From assembly GCA_003281185.1 (NCBI GenBank), contig QCCS01000002.1:62001-126000 (forward strand): a DNA stretch of 64,000 nt, written 5' to 3'. Shown piece by piece: positions 10,921 to 21,525 of the stretch; the stretch's first letter is position 1; each line of letters begins with the position of its first letter. The notes below the pieces were generated by a model, which was not told the origin of the DNA, did not search any database, and saw only the letters and a list, made by a program, of their open reading frames with translations. The stretch comes from Prochlorococcus sp. AG-347-M15. Lineage in GTDB: Bacteria > Cyanobacteriota > Cyanobacteriia > PCC-6307 > Cyanobiaceae. Both the position numbers and the translations under genes were made by a program.

Positions 10921-12237
10921 TTAAGATTTATAAGAAATTATTGCAGAATAAAATCCATCACCAGGATAATCCAAGCTAGGTAAAATTTGCTTTTGGCTAA
11001 CCAATTTTAAAGTTTTGTTTTTTTCAATAAATCGTTCAATTAATAGATTATTTTCATCGGGACAAATAGTACAAGTTGAATAAACTAAAGTGCCATCTTT
11101 TTTCAAAAGAGGGAAAATACTCTCCAAAAGTTTTTCCTGTAATAAAGTTAAAGATTTTATTTTTTCTTTACTTAAAGACCATCTAGAATCTGGATTTCTT
11201 GAAAGAGTTCCAATGCCTGAACATGGAGCATCTAATAAAATCTTATCAAAATAAGATATAAACTTAGGATTTAATTCAATCAAACTCGTAGAATCAGCCT
11301 TAAGGGTATTAACAGATTTCAAATTTAACCTTTCTAAATTTGATTGCAGTATTTTCAATCTTTTTGCTGATCTATCTACGGCAATAATTTCAGCATTATC
11401 ATTTGTTAATTCTGCAAGGTGGGTAGATTTGCTTCCTGGAGCTGCACAAGCATCTAAAATCTTTTCACCTTCTTTTGGATTTAAGAGAGGTGCTATCCAC
11501 TGAGAAGATCTATCTTGAATTGTCCAAAGTCCATCACTATATCCTGGTAAATTTTTAATAGATCTTGGATTAGATTTTAAAGTAATTCCATTATGTAAAT
11601 CATTAATAATTTGAGCATCAATATTATTTTCATGAAGTACTTTCAAAAAGTTATCTAAATCTGTTTTTAATTGGTTAATTCTCAAATCAATTGATGGTTT
11701 TTTATTAAATGCCTTAATGATATTTTCACCATCGCTATTGCCGACCCATTTATAAAGATCCTTCACAAGCCATAATGGAAATGATTCAAGATATGAAATT
11801 CTTTCTTTTCTATCAGAAGATAATTCCGGAAAGATTTTTTGTTCTAATTTTCTTGATGCATTTCTCAATATCGCATTTACAGTCCCCGATAAACCATTTA
11901 AATCTGTTTTTTTAGCTACTTCTACAGTAGTAGAAATAGCAGCAGATAATGGGATTTTATTCATTTTCAATATTTGATACAAACCTATATGTAGAAGCCA
12001 TCTTAACTTTGGAGGCTGCTTTTTATGAGTAATTTTTGATGTATGATCCGTCCAAAGATCAAGAAATTTTCTATATCTTATGCATCCAAAAGATAATTCC
12101 GTAATAAAAGCTATATCAAGAGGATTAAATTGATAATTTTTTAAAACCTTTTCAAGAGCATGATCAGAAAAATCACCATAACTAACTTTTAATAAAATTT
12201 CCCAAGCAGCCTTTCTTTGTAAATATCCTATGCTCAA
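10921..12237 (-). CDS. rsmB: 16S rRNA (cytosine-967-C5)-methyltransferase RsmB
   Basis: NusB-like N-terminus; DACAAPGSKSTHLAEL; LLDAPCSGIGTLSRNPDSRW; LVYSTCTICPDEN. Confidence 0.93.
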   Translation of the reverse strand: MSIGYLQRKAAWEILLKVSYGDFSDHALEKVLKNYQFNPLDIAFITELSFGCIRYRKFLDLWTDHTSKITHKKQPPKLRWLLHIGLYQILKMNKIPLSAAISTTVEVAKKTDLNGLSGTVNAILRNASRKLEQKIFPELSSDRKERISYLESFPLWLVKDLYKWVGNSDGENIIKAFNKKPSIDLRINQLKTDLDNFLKVLHENNIDAQIINDLHNGITLKSNPRSIKNLPGYSDGLWTIQDRSSQWIAPLLNPKEGEKILDACAAPGSKSTHLAELTNDNAEIIAVDRSAKRLKILQSNLERLNLKSVNTLKADSTSLIELNPKFISYFDKILLDAPCSGIGTLSRNPDSRWSLSKEKIKSLTLLQEKLLESIFPLLKKDGTLVYSTCTICPDENNLLIERFIEKNKTLKLVSQKQILPSLDYPGDGFYSAIISYKS

Positions 12238-12288
12238 AATATAATTAATTTTTTAAAGATAACTTTAATATACAAAAAATTCAAAAAT

Positions 12289-12432
12289 TTAAACTACTTT
12301 TTCAATTGCAGAATTAAGCCAAATAAAACCTAAGATAGAAATAAGTGAAAGATTAAATCCTAAAAAAAGAAAGATATTTAAAGAATGAATTGTTTCCCGG
12401 AAAAATATTTTTTTCTCTTTTTGATACTTCAT
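12289..12432 (-). CDS. small membrane protein, 47 aa (MKYQKEKKIFFRETIHSLNIFLFLGFNLSLISILGFIWLNSAIEKVV)
   Basis: read by eye on - strand; one or two TM segments; below the 60-aa ORF-track cutoff. Confidence 0.45.
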   Translation of the reverse strand: MKYQKEKKIFFRETIHSLNIFLFLGFNLSLISILGFIWLNSAIEKVV

Positions 12433-12451
12433 TATTAAAATAAAAACTTAT

Positions 12452-12631
12452 TTATGATTTCAAACGGCAACCAATATTGATAGATCCTGCATCAAGCATT
12501 CTTCCTAATTTAATTGCTATGGATTCCTCCAACCTAGTGAAATTAGATTGATGGGTAGTTATCCAATCTAATTCAGAAAAAGTGATGATTCCTGTCGAAT
12601 TACTTTTTAAAAAAAGTTTTCCAATTTCCAT
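12452..12631 (-). CDS. conserved-looking 59-aa hypothetical (MEIGKLFLKSNSTGIITFSELDWITTHQSNFTRLEESIAIKLGRMLDAGSINIGCRLKS)
   Basis: complete ATG-to-stop ORF read on - strand; one residue below the ORF-track cutoff. Confidence 0.55.
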   Translation of the reverse strand: MEIGKLFLKSNSTGIITFSELDWITTHQSNFTRLEESIAIKLGRMLDAGSINIGCRLKS

Positions 12632-12736
12632 TAGATAAATCTAATTTTTTCTAAGTTAACATCCGTACTTAATATTTCTTCATAACATAATATTCTTTTA
12701 ATTTTTCAAAAACAAGTGTAGGTAATTACACTTAAT

Positions 12737-14227
12737 TTATTGAATATCTCTTAAAAATTTATCGGCCGTTTTTAAGTGATTATTTAATTTTTCCTCTGAC
12801 ATTTTATCGAGATTTCTCGTTAACATTGCCAGACGGTATTGCTTTCTAAAAAAGCTTTCATTATCTTTAATAAATTTCCAAAATAAGCCATCCCATATTT
12901 CACACCATGGGCCACTTTTAAAATTAGACATTTTTTTTACATAATTAGAGCTTGATATATATGGCTTTGTTGAAAAGATACCACCATCACTAAACTGACT
13001 CATTCCGTAAACATTTGGGACCATAACCCAATCATAGGAATCAATAAACATTTCCATAAACCATTTATAAACTTGGTTTGGGTGAATTCTACATAGAAGC
13101 ATAAAGTTGCCAACAATCATTAGCCGCTCAATATGATGACAATAACCAAATTTAATAATATTTTTTATAACAACGTCTACTGGTTCAATTCCTGTATTTC
13201 CTTGATAAAAAGATTTTGGAATTGGCTTATCTTCAAAATTCCAAAAATTACTATTTCTCATCTTTGTTCCGTACTTTTTATAGACGAGGCAAATAAATTC
13301 TCTCCATCCAATAATTTGACGAATAAAACCCTCTAAAGAGTTAATAGGAACATTATTATTTTTTGCAAAAAGTAATGCTTTATTTACTACTACATCTGGG
13401 GTTAATAAGCCGCTGTTTAAAATAGGAGAAAGTAAACTGTGCCATAAAAAAGAATTTTCTTTAGAAATAGCATCTTCATAATCTCCAAATAAGAAAAATC
13501 TATGTTTAAAAAAATCATTTAACCATGCATCTGCCTCTTCAAAATTAGTTGGATATAAAAAGTTATTACTTTCTCCAATAAACTCAATATCAAAATTGGC
13601 TAATGACCTTTCTGCATGAACTACAAATTTATTTTTTTGTAATTTGGGTGTATCGGGTATATTTATTTTTTTTGGTAATTTTTTTCTGTTCATTTCATCG
13701 AAACTCCATCTACCACCTTCAGGTGTATCATCAGGATTAACTAATATTTTTTGGCTCTTTCTTTGATTCTCATAAAATCTCCCCATAAGAGGTTTTTTTG
13801 CATTTGATGCAAATAAATCTTTTAAATCTTCACTGCTCATGAACATAGGAGAAGGCAAAATATTTAAAGCTAAATTATTACTTTCAACAAAATTATTAAT
13901 CCTCTTCATTATTAAAAAATCATGAGGGTCAATGAGATTTATTTTCTGATATTTATTTTTAATAAATTCCGATAAGTAATCATTCGTAGAAACATTATTC
14001 TTGTTTTCGATATATAAAACTTTAAAGCCAGATATTTCTAAATAATTTTTATAAGCGAGCATAGATGCTCTATGAAAAACTAACTTATTTTTATGATTAA
14101 TTAATTTATGAAATTTATCATTTCCAAAAAATAAGGAGTCTTCCAAAATCAAAACTTCACAATTTATTTTTAAAATTGGGCTTTCTCTAAAAAGTTGATT
14201 CGGGAAAATAATTGATACTTGTTTCAT
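12737..14227 (-). CDS. cryptochrome/photolyase-related protein (FeS-BCP / DUF523-like photolyase clade), cysteine motif absent
   Basis: [61 protein letters not shown]. Confidence 0.9.
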   Translation of the reverse strand: MKQVSIIFPNQLFRESPILKINCEVLILEDSLFFGNDKFHKLINHKNKLVFHRASMLAYKNYLEISGFKVLYIENKNNVSTNDYLSEFIKNKYQKINLIDPHDFLIMKRINNFVESNNLALNILPSPMFMSSEDLKDLFASNAKKPLMGRFYENQRKSQKILVNPDDTPEGGRWSFDEMNRKKLPKKINIPDTPKLQKNKFVVHAERSLANFDIEFIGESNNFLYPTNFEEADAWLNDFFKHRFFLFGDYEDAISKENSFLWHSLLSPILNSGLLTPDVVVNKALLFAKNNNVPINSLEGFIRQIIGWREFICLVYKKYGTKMRNSNFWNFEDKPIPKSFYQGNTGIEPVDVVIKNIIKFGYCHHIERLMIVGNFMLLCRIHPNQVYKWFMEMFIDSYDWVMVPNVYGMSQFSDGGIFSTKPYISSSNYVKKMSNFKSGPWCEIWDGLFWKFIKDNESFFRKQYRLAMLTRNLDKMSEEKLNNHLKTADKFLRDIQ

Positions 14228-14355
14228 CTTTGCGATTTCCTGTTACTGCATCTTTTTGAACAGTAGATAACATCATCCCAACAGTTTTTCCATTTTTTAC
14301 GCCACTCAAACGGCCTATTGCAAACAGGACAAGTTTTAGTAGAAAGATTTTTCAA
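14224..14355 (-). CDS. DUF2256 zinc-ribbon protein, 43 aa, TTG start
   Basis: hand translation (M)[42 protein letters not shown]; 4-nt overlap with the photolyase start. Confidence 0.8.
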   Translation of the reverse strand: MKNLSTKTCPVCNRPFEWRKKWKNCWDDVIYCSKRCSNRKSQR

Positions 14356-14358
14356 AAT

Positions 14359-14595
14359 TTATAATTTTCTTTTATGAGTAGATTTAAATCTAGTTGAATC
14401 TTTAAGGGCCATATGTTTTGTATTTCTTCCCGAAACTCTCTTTCTCCAGACTTTGAAAGATTTGGGTTTAAGATTTTGACGCATAATTTTTATCGCATCT
14501 TCCTCTTTTAAACCAAATTGATACTCAATAGCTTCAAAAGGTGTTCTATCTTCCCAACACATTTCTATTATTCTGTCTATATCGATACTTTCCAT
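14359..14595 (-). CDS. TIGR03643-family small protein
   Basis: IDRIIEMCWEDRTPFEAIEYQFGLKEEDAIKIMRQNLKPKSFKVWRKRVSGRNTKH. Confidence 0.8.
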   Translation of the reverse strand: MESIDIDRIIEMCWEDRTPFEAIEYQFGLKEEDAIKIMRQNLKPKSFKVWRKRVSGRNTKHMALKDSTRFKSTHKRKL

Positions 14596-14598
14596 AAT

Positions 14599-15003
14599 TT
14601 ATTGTTCACATTGTGAGGTACAAAGTTTTTCAATATCGGATCTACCTGTAATTTGAAGTCTATATTTTGCCCAATATCTGTAAACCAATCTCAAAAATGG
14701 AGATAAGAATTTAATCTTCAAGGGATAATAAACCCAACCTAAACCAACTAATTCATAAGAATATGCAAGTACATCTAGTCCCCTAATAATTTCACCATTT
14801 TCAATAATCCCATGCAGATTTGACATAGCTTCTGAATATGAGATGTCATTGAAAAAACTCTTATCATAATCCTTACTATTAATATCTATAAATGCAATTT
14901 GGTTGAAAGTATCTCTTTTTTTAAGAAAATTTGTTTCTCTCAAACAAAGTGGGCAACCACCATCGAATAAAAAGGTTAATTTATTTTTCATATTTTTATT
15001 CAA
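14599..15003 (-). CDS. thiol-disulfide oxidoreductase-like, DUF393 family
   Basis: LTFLFDGGCPLCLRETNFLKKRD...AFIDI. Confidence 0.85.
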   Translation of the reverse strand: MNKNMKNKLTFLFDGGCPLCLRETNFLKKRDTFNQIAFIDINSKDYDKSFFNDISYSEAMSNLHGIIENGEIIRGLDVLAYSYELVGLGWVYYPLKIKFLSPFLRLVYRYWAKYRLQITGRSDIEKLCTSQCEQ

Positions 15004-15125
15004 ATATAGAAATTAAATAACTTTTTTGTGGAATAAAAAATTTTTTTTAGAGTACAAGCTTTATAAAGCCTTAATAATTGCCAGTTCTAATTTTGTGAAA
15101 TTATATTATCTTATAAATTAATAAG

Positions 15126-15151
15126 CCATTGATTAAGGGATACATCAATGG
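15126..15151 (-). terminator. possible hairpin terminator downstream of the 15169-15372 ORF
   Basis: CCATTGAT(10-nt loop)ATCAATGG inverted repeat; no strong U-tract. Confidence 0.35.
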
Positions 15152-15168
15152 TTTAAAACTATTTATGA

Positions 15169-15372
15169 TCAGTCATCTAGGAGATGAACCCCTTCTCCTA
15201 CGTCAGGAGTAAATTTACAATATTTTTCAAAAATAAGTCCAACACCTCTCATTTTTTCTCCTAATTCATCGTTAAATTTATTCCATTCTTCCGATTCACG
15301 GTCAGGTAAATCCCACCCTTGATTTTCTACCATACTTGTTATTACTGTATAGTCCCATTCTATGTATGCCAT
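15169..15372 (-). CDS. conserved hypothetical protein, 67 aa
   Basis: complete ORF, acidic, coding-like composition. Confidence 0.6.
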   Translation of the reverse strand: MAYIEWDYTVITSMVENQGWDLPDRESEEWNKFNDELGEKMRGVGLIFEKYCKFTPDVGEGVHLLDD

Positions 15373-15468
15373 TGAGTTAATTTAAACTACCAAAATATTA
15401 TAAACCAAGAGATTTAATAGGTAATAAATATTTTTTGAATATAATTTAAAAGTCTGAAAAAATTATAA

Positions 15469-16140
15469 ATGTCAATTTTGCCAAGAAGATTTGAACGAAT
15501 CAAAAGTGTTTTAGATTGCAGAATGAAAAACTTGACTGTTTTAGTAGAAGATGTCAATAAACCACATAATTTATCTGCGATATTAAGGACATGTGATGCG
15601 GCAGGAGTTTTCGAGGCAAATTTTATTAGCAAAACGAATGCCGTTAAGACTTTTAATAGTACTGCTCAAGGAAGTCAAAAATGGGTAAAACTGAATAATC
15701 ATGAAAACACTATCACGGCAATATCTGATTTAAAGAATAAGGGTTTTAAATTATATGGAACGACTCTTAATAGTGAATCAGTAGATTATAGAAATTTTGA
15801 TTATTCTCAAAATACATGTTTTGTTTTAGGAGCAGAAAAATGGGGATTAAGTAATGAACTTATATCAATGGTTGATCAATCAATTTTTATACCTATGAGA
15901 GGTATGGTTCAATCTCTGAATGTTTCAGTTGCTGCTTCTATATTATTATTTGAAGCTGTTCGCCAAAGAAAAAATAAAGGTATATTGCCCTCTAATGGAG
16001 AAGGGTTAAATATGGATGAATATCAAAAAACACTTTTTGAATGGTGTTACCCAGAATTAGCTGCGGGGTATAAAAAATCAGCTAAAGAATATCCAAAGTT
16101 GAATGATCAAGGAGAACTTGATCCTATTACAGATAACTAA
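15469..16140 (+). CDS. trmH: tRNA (guanosine-2'-O-)-methyltransferase, SpoU/TrmH family
   Basis: EDVNKPHNLSAILRTCDAAGVFEANFI, FVLGAEKWGLSNELI, IPMRGMVQSLNVSVAASILLFE. Confidence 0.92.
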   Translation: MSILPRRFERIKSVLDCRMKNLTVLVEDVNKPHNLSAILRTCDAAGVFEANFISKTNAVKTFNSTAQGSQKWVKLNNHENTITAISDLKNKGFKLYGTTLNSESVDYRNFDYSQNTCFVLGAEKWGLSNELISMVDQSIFIPMRGMVQSLNVSVAASILLFEAVRQRKNKGILPSNGEGLNMDEYQKTLFEWCYPELAAGYKKSAKEYPKLNDQGELDPITDN

Positions 16141-16142
16141 AT

Positions 16143-16988
16143 TTATTCAGAATTTTGACTATCAAAAATTTCTTCAAGGTCCTCTCCTATAAAAGAAAGA
16201 CCTAAAACTAAAAAAAACATTGCCAAACCTGGGAACAAAGCCGTCCACCAAATACCTGTTGGTAAAGCGGCAAGAGCCAGATTTAAATCACTTCCCCACT
16301 CTGGGACATCTGCAGGAACGCCTAGGCCTAAAAATCCTAAACTTCCTAATACCAAAACAGCATCTGCAGCATTTAGGGTTAGCAGAATAGGCAATGGTGT
16401 TATTACATTTGGGAGAATATATTTAAAAATAATTTTTTTAACATCAGCTCCTGCAACTTGAGCTGCCTCCACATAAGTTTCGGATTTAACCAATATTGTC
16501 TGATTTCTGATTAATCTAAAATATTGAGGAGAGTAAACAATACACAATGCCAAAGCCGCGTTAAGGATACCCTTACCCAAAACAAAAGCCACAACAACTG
16601 AAAGCAAAATTACAGGTATTGAAAAAATAGTATCCATTATTAGTGATAAGCATTTATCAAAAAAACCACCAAAATATCCACTTAATAATCCCAATGGCAA
16701 GCCCAAACTTAATGAAAAAAGAATAGCTAAGAATACAACTTCTATAGCTAATGATGATCCTTGCAAAGTTCTTAAGCAAACATCTCTTCCTAATCTATCT
16801 GTGCCACAAAAATGATTAAGAGAAGGAGGGGCAAAGATATCATTGCTTAACATTGAAAATGAATAGCCAAAAAAATTATTGGCCTCTAAAAATTTCATTA
16901 TTAAAACAACAAGAAGATAAAAAAGTACAATTAAAAATCCAGCTTTTCTGATATTTGCGCCGACACGATTAAATGAGTTAATATCCAA
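16143..16988 (-). CDS. ABC transporter permease, DppC/OppC-type
   Basis: HFCGTDRLGRDVCLRTLQGSS...; EAAQVAGADVKKIIFKYILPNVITPL. Confidence 0.88.
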   Translation of the reverse strand: MDINSFNRVGANIRKAGFLIVLFYLLVVLIMKFLEANNFFGYSFSMLSNDIFAPPSLNHFCGTDRLGRDVCLRTLQGSSLAIEVVFLAILFSLSLGLPLGLLSGYFGGFFDKCLSLIMDTIFSIPVILLSVVVAFVLGKGILNAALALCIVYSPQYFRLIRNQTILVKSETYVEAAQVAGADVKKIIFKYILPNVITPLPILLTLNAADAVLVLGSLGFLGLGVPADVPEWGSDLNLALAALPTGIWWTALFPGLAMFFLVLGLSFIGEDLEEIFDSQNSE

Positions 16989-17065
16989 ATCTTTTTTAAA
17001 GATATATATGAAATATACCCAATTCTTTTAAAAATAAATAGCTATAAATTTTAAATTAAAAAAAA

Positions 17066-18874
17066 TTACTGGTTTAATTTCAAGACTGCCATAAAAGCTT
17101 CTTGAGGGACTTCGACTTTACCCATTGCCTTCATCCTCTTTTTACCTTTGGCTTGCTTCTTTAAAAGTTTCTTTTTCCTAGAAATATCTCCTCCATAACA
17201 TTTAGATAAAACATCTTTTCGCAATGCACTGATACTTTCACTTGCAATAATCCTGCTGCCGATTGATGCTTGAATAGGTATTTTAAATTGTTGTTTTGGA
17301 ATTAGTTCTTTTAATTTCTCGACTAAACTTCTACCAATTCCATAAGACTTATCTTTATGAACAATAGAAGTTAATGGATCTGCTCTTTCTGAATTTATCA
17401 GAACATCTAATCTAACGAGGTCATTCTTTCTATAGCCAATCAAATGATATTCCATTGATGCATAACCTTGGGTTCTACTTTTCATTTGATCAAAAAAATC
17501 TGTAACTACTTCTGCTAATGGAATTTCATAAATCAAAGTAACTCGATCTGTTGTTATGTATTTCATATCTATAAATACTCCTCTTCTTTCCTGACATAAA
17601 CCCATTAGTGTTCCATTAAATTCATTGGGAGCATAAATTTCCATTTTTACATAAGGTTCTTCTATTGATTCTCTAAGTTGTGGATCAGGAATTGTAGAAG
17701 GATTATCAATAAAGATATGTTCCTGCTGATTTAAATTAACCTTATAGATAACTGATGGTGCAGTTACAATTAGATCCAAATCATATTCTCTTTCTAATCT
17801 TTCTTGAACAATCTCCATATGAAGAAGTCCAAGGAATCCGCACCTAAATCCGAAGCCCATTGCGCTACTGGTTTCGGGCTCATATTTTAAAGCTGCATCA
17901 GATAATTGTAATTTTTCTAGTGATACTCTTAAATCTGGGAATTGATCAGCATCAGTCGGGAATAAGCCACAAAAAACCATAGGATTTGCTGTCTTATATC
18001 CAGGCAAAGGATCATTGGCAGGTGAATTTAAAAGAGTAATTGTATCTCCCACTCTCGCATCAGCAACTGATTTTATAGAAGCTGCTAAATAACCAACTTC
18101 TCCTGCATGTAATTCATCAACTTGCTGCTGATCAGGCGCCATTATTCCTATCTCATCTAGTTCATAATTTTTCTTACTTGCCATTAATAATATTTTTTCT
18201 CTCTTATTTAGAGACCCAGATATCACCCTGAAATAAACAATAACTCCCCTGTACGGATCATAATAAGAATCAAAAATCAGCGCCTTTGTTGGTAGTTTAA
18301 TTTCATCTTGAGGAGGAGGTACTCTTCTTACGATTGCTTCCAAAATATCTTTAATGCCAACTCCAGTTTTTGCTGAACAATTTATTGCATTAGATGTATC
18401 AAGTCCAATAATTTCCTCTATTTCTTTTTTTATTTTTTCAGCATCAGCCCCTGGTAAATCAACTTTATTTAAAACAGGAATTATTTCAAGATTATTTTCC
18501 AAGGCAAGATAAACATTAGCTAAGGTTTGAGCTTCTACTCCTTGACTTGCATCAACAACAAGCAAAGCGCCCTCACAAGCTTGAAGAGATCTACTAACCT
18601 CATAAGAGAAATCAACATGCCCTGGAGTATCTATTAAGTTCAAAACATATTCTTGGGAATCGTCAGCTTCATATTTCATCCTAGCGGCTTGTAACTTGAT
18701 AGTAATTCCTCTCTCTCTTTCAAGATCCATACTGTCCAAAAATTGTTCTTGCATATCCCTTTGCTGCACAGTACCAGTATCTTGAAGCAACCTATCTGCA
18801 AGGGTAGATTTACCATGGTCAATATGAGCGATTATGCAGAAATTTCTAATTTTTGAAACCGATATATCAGTCAT
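17066..18874 (-). CDS. lepA: elongation factor 4 (LepA)
   Basis: [31 protein letters not shown]-terminal [25 protein letters not shown]. Confidence 0.97.
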   Translation of the reverse strand: MTDISVSKIRNFCIIAHIDHGKSTLADRLLQDTGTVQQRDMQEQFLDSMDLERERGITIKLQAARMKYEADDSQEYVLNLIDTPGHVDFSYEVSRSLQACEGALLVVDASQGVEAQTLANVYLALENNLEIIPVLNKVDLPGADAEKIKKEIEEIIGLDTSNAINCSAKTGVGIKDILEAIVRRVPPPQDEIKLPTKALIFDSYYDPYRGVIVYFRVISGSLNKREKILLMASKKNYELDEIGIMAPDQQQVDELHAGEVGYLAASIKSVADARVGDTITLLNSPANDPLPGYKTANPMVFCGLFPTDADQFPDLRVSLEKLQLSDAALKYEPETSSAMGFGFRCGFLGLLHMEIVQERLEREYDLDLIVTAPSVIYKVNLNQQEHIFIDNPSTIPDPQLRESIEEPYVKMEIYAPNEFNGTLMGLCQERRGVFIDMKYITTDRVTLIYEIPLAEVVTDFFDQMKSRTQGYASMEYHLIGYRKNDLVRLDVLINSERADPLTSIVHKDKSYGIGRSLVEKLKELIPKQQFKIPIQASIGSRIIASESISALRKDVLSKCYGGDISRKKKLLKKQAKGKKRMKAMGKVEVPQEAFMAVLKLNQ

Positions 18875-18929
18875 ATAGAAAGAAAAATTCTCCTCTTATT
18901 ACATCTTTATTAATATTAGCTAATTAGAA

Positions 18930-20426
18930 TTATGGATGGAAACCAAAAATGGAATTATTTCTGTTTTTAATTTCTTTTATGAAGGTACTATAATTTTCAG
19001 AGACTGATAGTTCTGGATAAATTAAGTCATTTATTTTTTTCTGAAGATTATGCTTATCGTTTAAAAATAAAACAGATTTTTCTAGAACCTCAACCATAAT
19101 TGAAACCGCAGTACTTGCTCCCGGAGAGGCTCCCAACAAAGCAGATAATGATCCATCAGATGAATTTACAATCTCAGTTCCAAATTTCAAAGAACCACCA
19201 CCTTCAGTTTTTTTAATTATTTGGACTCTTTGACCAGCATTCTTTAAATACCAATCAGAAGGATTAGCTGATGGCATCATATTCTTTAAATTCTCAACTC
19301 TTGAGTTATGGTTCTTTAATGACTGTGATATTAGGTAATTAATTAAATCGTTGTTCTTGAAACCAACGTCTAACATAGAAAAAATATTGTTCTTTTTAAT
19401 TGAACTAAATAAGTCAAAGTATGAACTTTGTTTTAGAAATTTCGTTGTAAATCCAGCAAAAGGCCCATATAAAAGAAGTTTTTTATTATCAATCCATCTT
19501 GTGTCCAAATGAGGCACAGACATTGGTGGCGATCCAATATCGGCTTTGCCATAAACTTTTGAGTTATGTTTTTCTGTTAAATCTTTTTTCTCGCAAATAA
19601 GCCATTTCCCACTAACAGGAAATCCACCATAACTTTTTGCTTCTGGAATTTTTGATTTTTGTAAATAATTAATTGTTTTTCCACCGGCACCAAGAAAAAC
19701 GTAGCCGGTTCTAATTGAAGTTTTTCTACCTTCAGAACTGATTTCTAGTTCCCATTGTTTTTTATCAATTTTCCTTAAATCTACTAATTCTGTTTTGTAT
19801 CTAATTTCAACATTTTTGTTTAAGGAAACTAATGACAAATACTCTTTAGTTAAAGCCTCAAAATTAATATCAGTTCCTCTACCTATTCTGGTAGCAGCAA
19901 TTTGAGTAGATGGATTTCTATCTTTTGTTATTAGAGGAGCCCATGATGAAATTTCATCAAAAGATGTAGAAAATTCCATATCGATAAATTCAGGATTTTC
20001 GGTCATTTTCTTAAATCTTTTTTTTAAAAAAGAAATATTATCCTTACCAGACACAAAGCTAATGTGAGGAATAAATTTGAGAAACTTCTTAATATCAATT
20101 TTCCCTGCTTCATACAATGAGGCCCATAAAGACATGGATGTTTCAAAAGAACGATTTATTGAGAGCGCTTTATCTATTTTTAGATTTCCTTTTTCATCTA
20201 AAGGGGTGTAGTTTAATTCGCAATTAGCCGCATGTCCTGTACCTGCATTATTAAAAGCGCCAGTACTTTCACTTCCTGGAGCATTTAATTTTTCTATGAT
20301 AAAAATTTTTATATCTGGTAAAACTTCTGAAATTAGGAGGGCCAAAGTACTACTCATTATCCCTGCTCCTACTAAGACTGCATCAAAGTAGCTATTGTCA
20401 TTAGTGGGATTTTTAGATGAAGTCAC
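18930..20426 (-). CDS. mqo: malate:quinone oxidoreductase
   Basis: [53 protein letters not shown]. Confidence 0.94.
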   Translation of the reverse strand: MTSSKNPTNDNSYFDAVLVGAGIMSSTLALLISEVLPDIKIFIIEKLNAPGSESTGAFNNAGTGHAANCELNYTPLDEKGNLKIDKALSINRSFETSMSLWASLYEAGKIDIKKFLKFIPHISFVSGKDNISFLKKRFKKMTENPEFIDMEFSTSFDEISSWAPLITKDRNPSTQIAATRIGRGTDINFEALTKEYLSLVSLNKNVEIRYKTELVDLRKIDKKQWELEISSEGRKTSIRTGYVFLGAGGKTINYLQKSKIPEAKSYGGFPVSGKWLICEKKDLTEKHNSKVYGKADIGSPPMSVPHLDTRWIDNKKLLLYGPFAGFTTKFLKQSSYFDLFSSIKKNNIFSMLDVGFKNNDLINYLISQSLKNHNSRVENLKNMMPSANPSDWYLKNAGQRVQIIKKTEGGGSLKFGTEIVNSSDGSLSALLGASPGASTAVSIMVEVLEKSVLFLNDKHNLQKKINDLIYPELSVSENYSTFIKEIKNRNNSIFGFHP

Positions 20427-20496
20427 AACAGAAAATTATCTTTTTTGCAATTAATCAGATTTCTTTCTAGGCTTATTATAAAGTTAATCCAAAATT

Positions 20497-20742
20497 ATGA
20501 GTACTGAAACACTCTCACTGACAAACGAAAATGTAGAAAAAGTCCTTGACGAGCTAAGACCTTTTTTAATTTCTGATGGAGGCAATGTAGAGATTGCAGA
20601 AATAGATGGTCCAATTGTCAAAGTCAGACTTCAAGGAGCATGTGGTAGTTGCCCAAGTAGCACTATGACTCTCAAAATGGGTATTGAAAGAAAGTTAAAA
20701 GAAATGATTCCTGAAATAAGCGAAGTTGTCCAGGTTTTATAA
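20497..20742 (+). CDS. NifU-like C-terminal Fe-S scaffold (NfuA)
   Basis: [18 protein letters not shown]...[27 protein letters not shown]. Confidence 0.93.
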   Translation: MSTETLSLTNENVEKVLDELRPFLISDGGNVEIAEIDGPIVKVRLQGACGSCPSSTMTLKMGIERKLKEMIPEISEVVQVL

Positions 20743-20764
20743 AAATTTTTAACTGAAATATATA

Positions 20765-21022
20765 TTATTTAGTTTTTAATTCCTTCAACAAAGATGATTC
20801 CATATCAAGGCAATCAATTGGAAGTCCTTGACCAATAGCTATTAAAAGAGGTGCAAGTATTCCTAAAGTAAAAACTAAATTTGATTGGCTTACATCATAT
20901 TTACTCAAAGTAAAAGTTATCAAATAAATAATTGAAAAATAAGCATGTAGTGAAAAAAATTCTTTTGGCTTTAACACTGGCCACCTTAAAGTATTTCCCA
21001 AGAAATATAAAAAACCTGTCAT
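20765..21022 (-). CDS. hypothetical membrane protein
   Basis: 85-aa ORF with hydrophobic segments. Confidence 0.6.
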   Translation of the reverse strand: MTGFLYFLGNTLRWPVLKPKEFFSLHAYFSIIYLITFTLSKYDVSQSNLVFTLGILAPLLIAIGQGLPIDCLDMESSLLKELKTK

Positions 21023-21200
21023 AAATAAATAGTTACATGAAGATTAAACCAAATATAAACATAAACCTTTTTAGAGACTATTTATAAAAAAATTTACCTA
21101 AAATAATTAAAAAAACATTAAATCTTCATTTCTATTTGTAAAAGCTAGACATGCAGTTAAAAATACGCTTATAATTATTTGGTAGCAATCGCTACTTTTT

Positions 21201-21260
21201 CGTTCACCCTCATTTGAGGGCGCAGTTCGAGTCATACCATGGAACGGGGGATGGCCGTGT
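21201..21260 (+). ncRNA. candidate structured leader resembling the glutamine-II riboswitch / downstream-peptide motif
   Basis: CGTTC ACCCTC-ATTT-GAGGG CGCAG ... GGAACGGGGG: outer helix CGTTC/GAACG enclosing CCCTC/GAGGG hairpin, immediately 5' of a short peptide gene. Confidence 0.5.
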
Positions 21261-21274
21261 TGTCACATCGAAAC

Positions 21275-21448
21275 ATGACTACTTTAACTTACAGAGGTAA
21301 AAACTACGTTCAAAACAAAGAAGCTGCTAAAAAGCAACTTGTTGAACTTACCTACAGAAGAAACGTATACACCAATAGAATGGATGACGCTTCTTCAAGT
21401 AATGAAAAAGCAGAATTAAATTACAGAGGTGTTAATTACACTAAATAA
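21275..21448 (+). CDS. DUF4278 small protein (start moved from 21239, which lies in the structured leader)
   Basis: MTTLTYRGKNYVQNKEAAKKQLVELTYRRNVYTN...LNYRGVNYTK repeats of the (L)TYRG.xY motif. Confidence 0.85.
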   Translation: MTTLTYRGKNYVQNKEAAKKQLVELTYRRNVYTNRMDDASSSNEKAELNYRGVNYTK

Positions 21449-21464
21449 TTTAATTAAACAAATT

Positions 21465-21493
21465 AAAAGCCCCTTTTCAGGGGCTTTTTTTTT
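21465..21493 (+). terminator. Rho-independent terminator
   Basis: AAAAGCCCC-TTTTCA-GGGGCTTTTTTTTT. Confidence 0.9.
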
Positions 21494-21525
21494 GGGCTAT
21501 ATTTATCGAGAGTCCTTTAAAAAAT

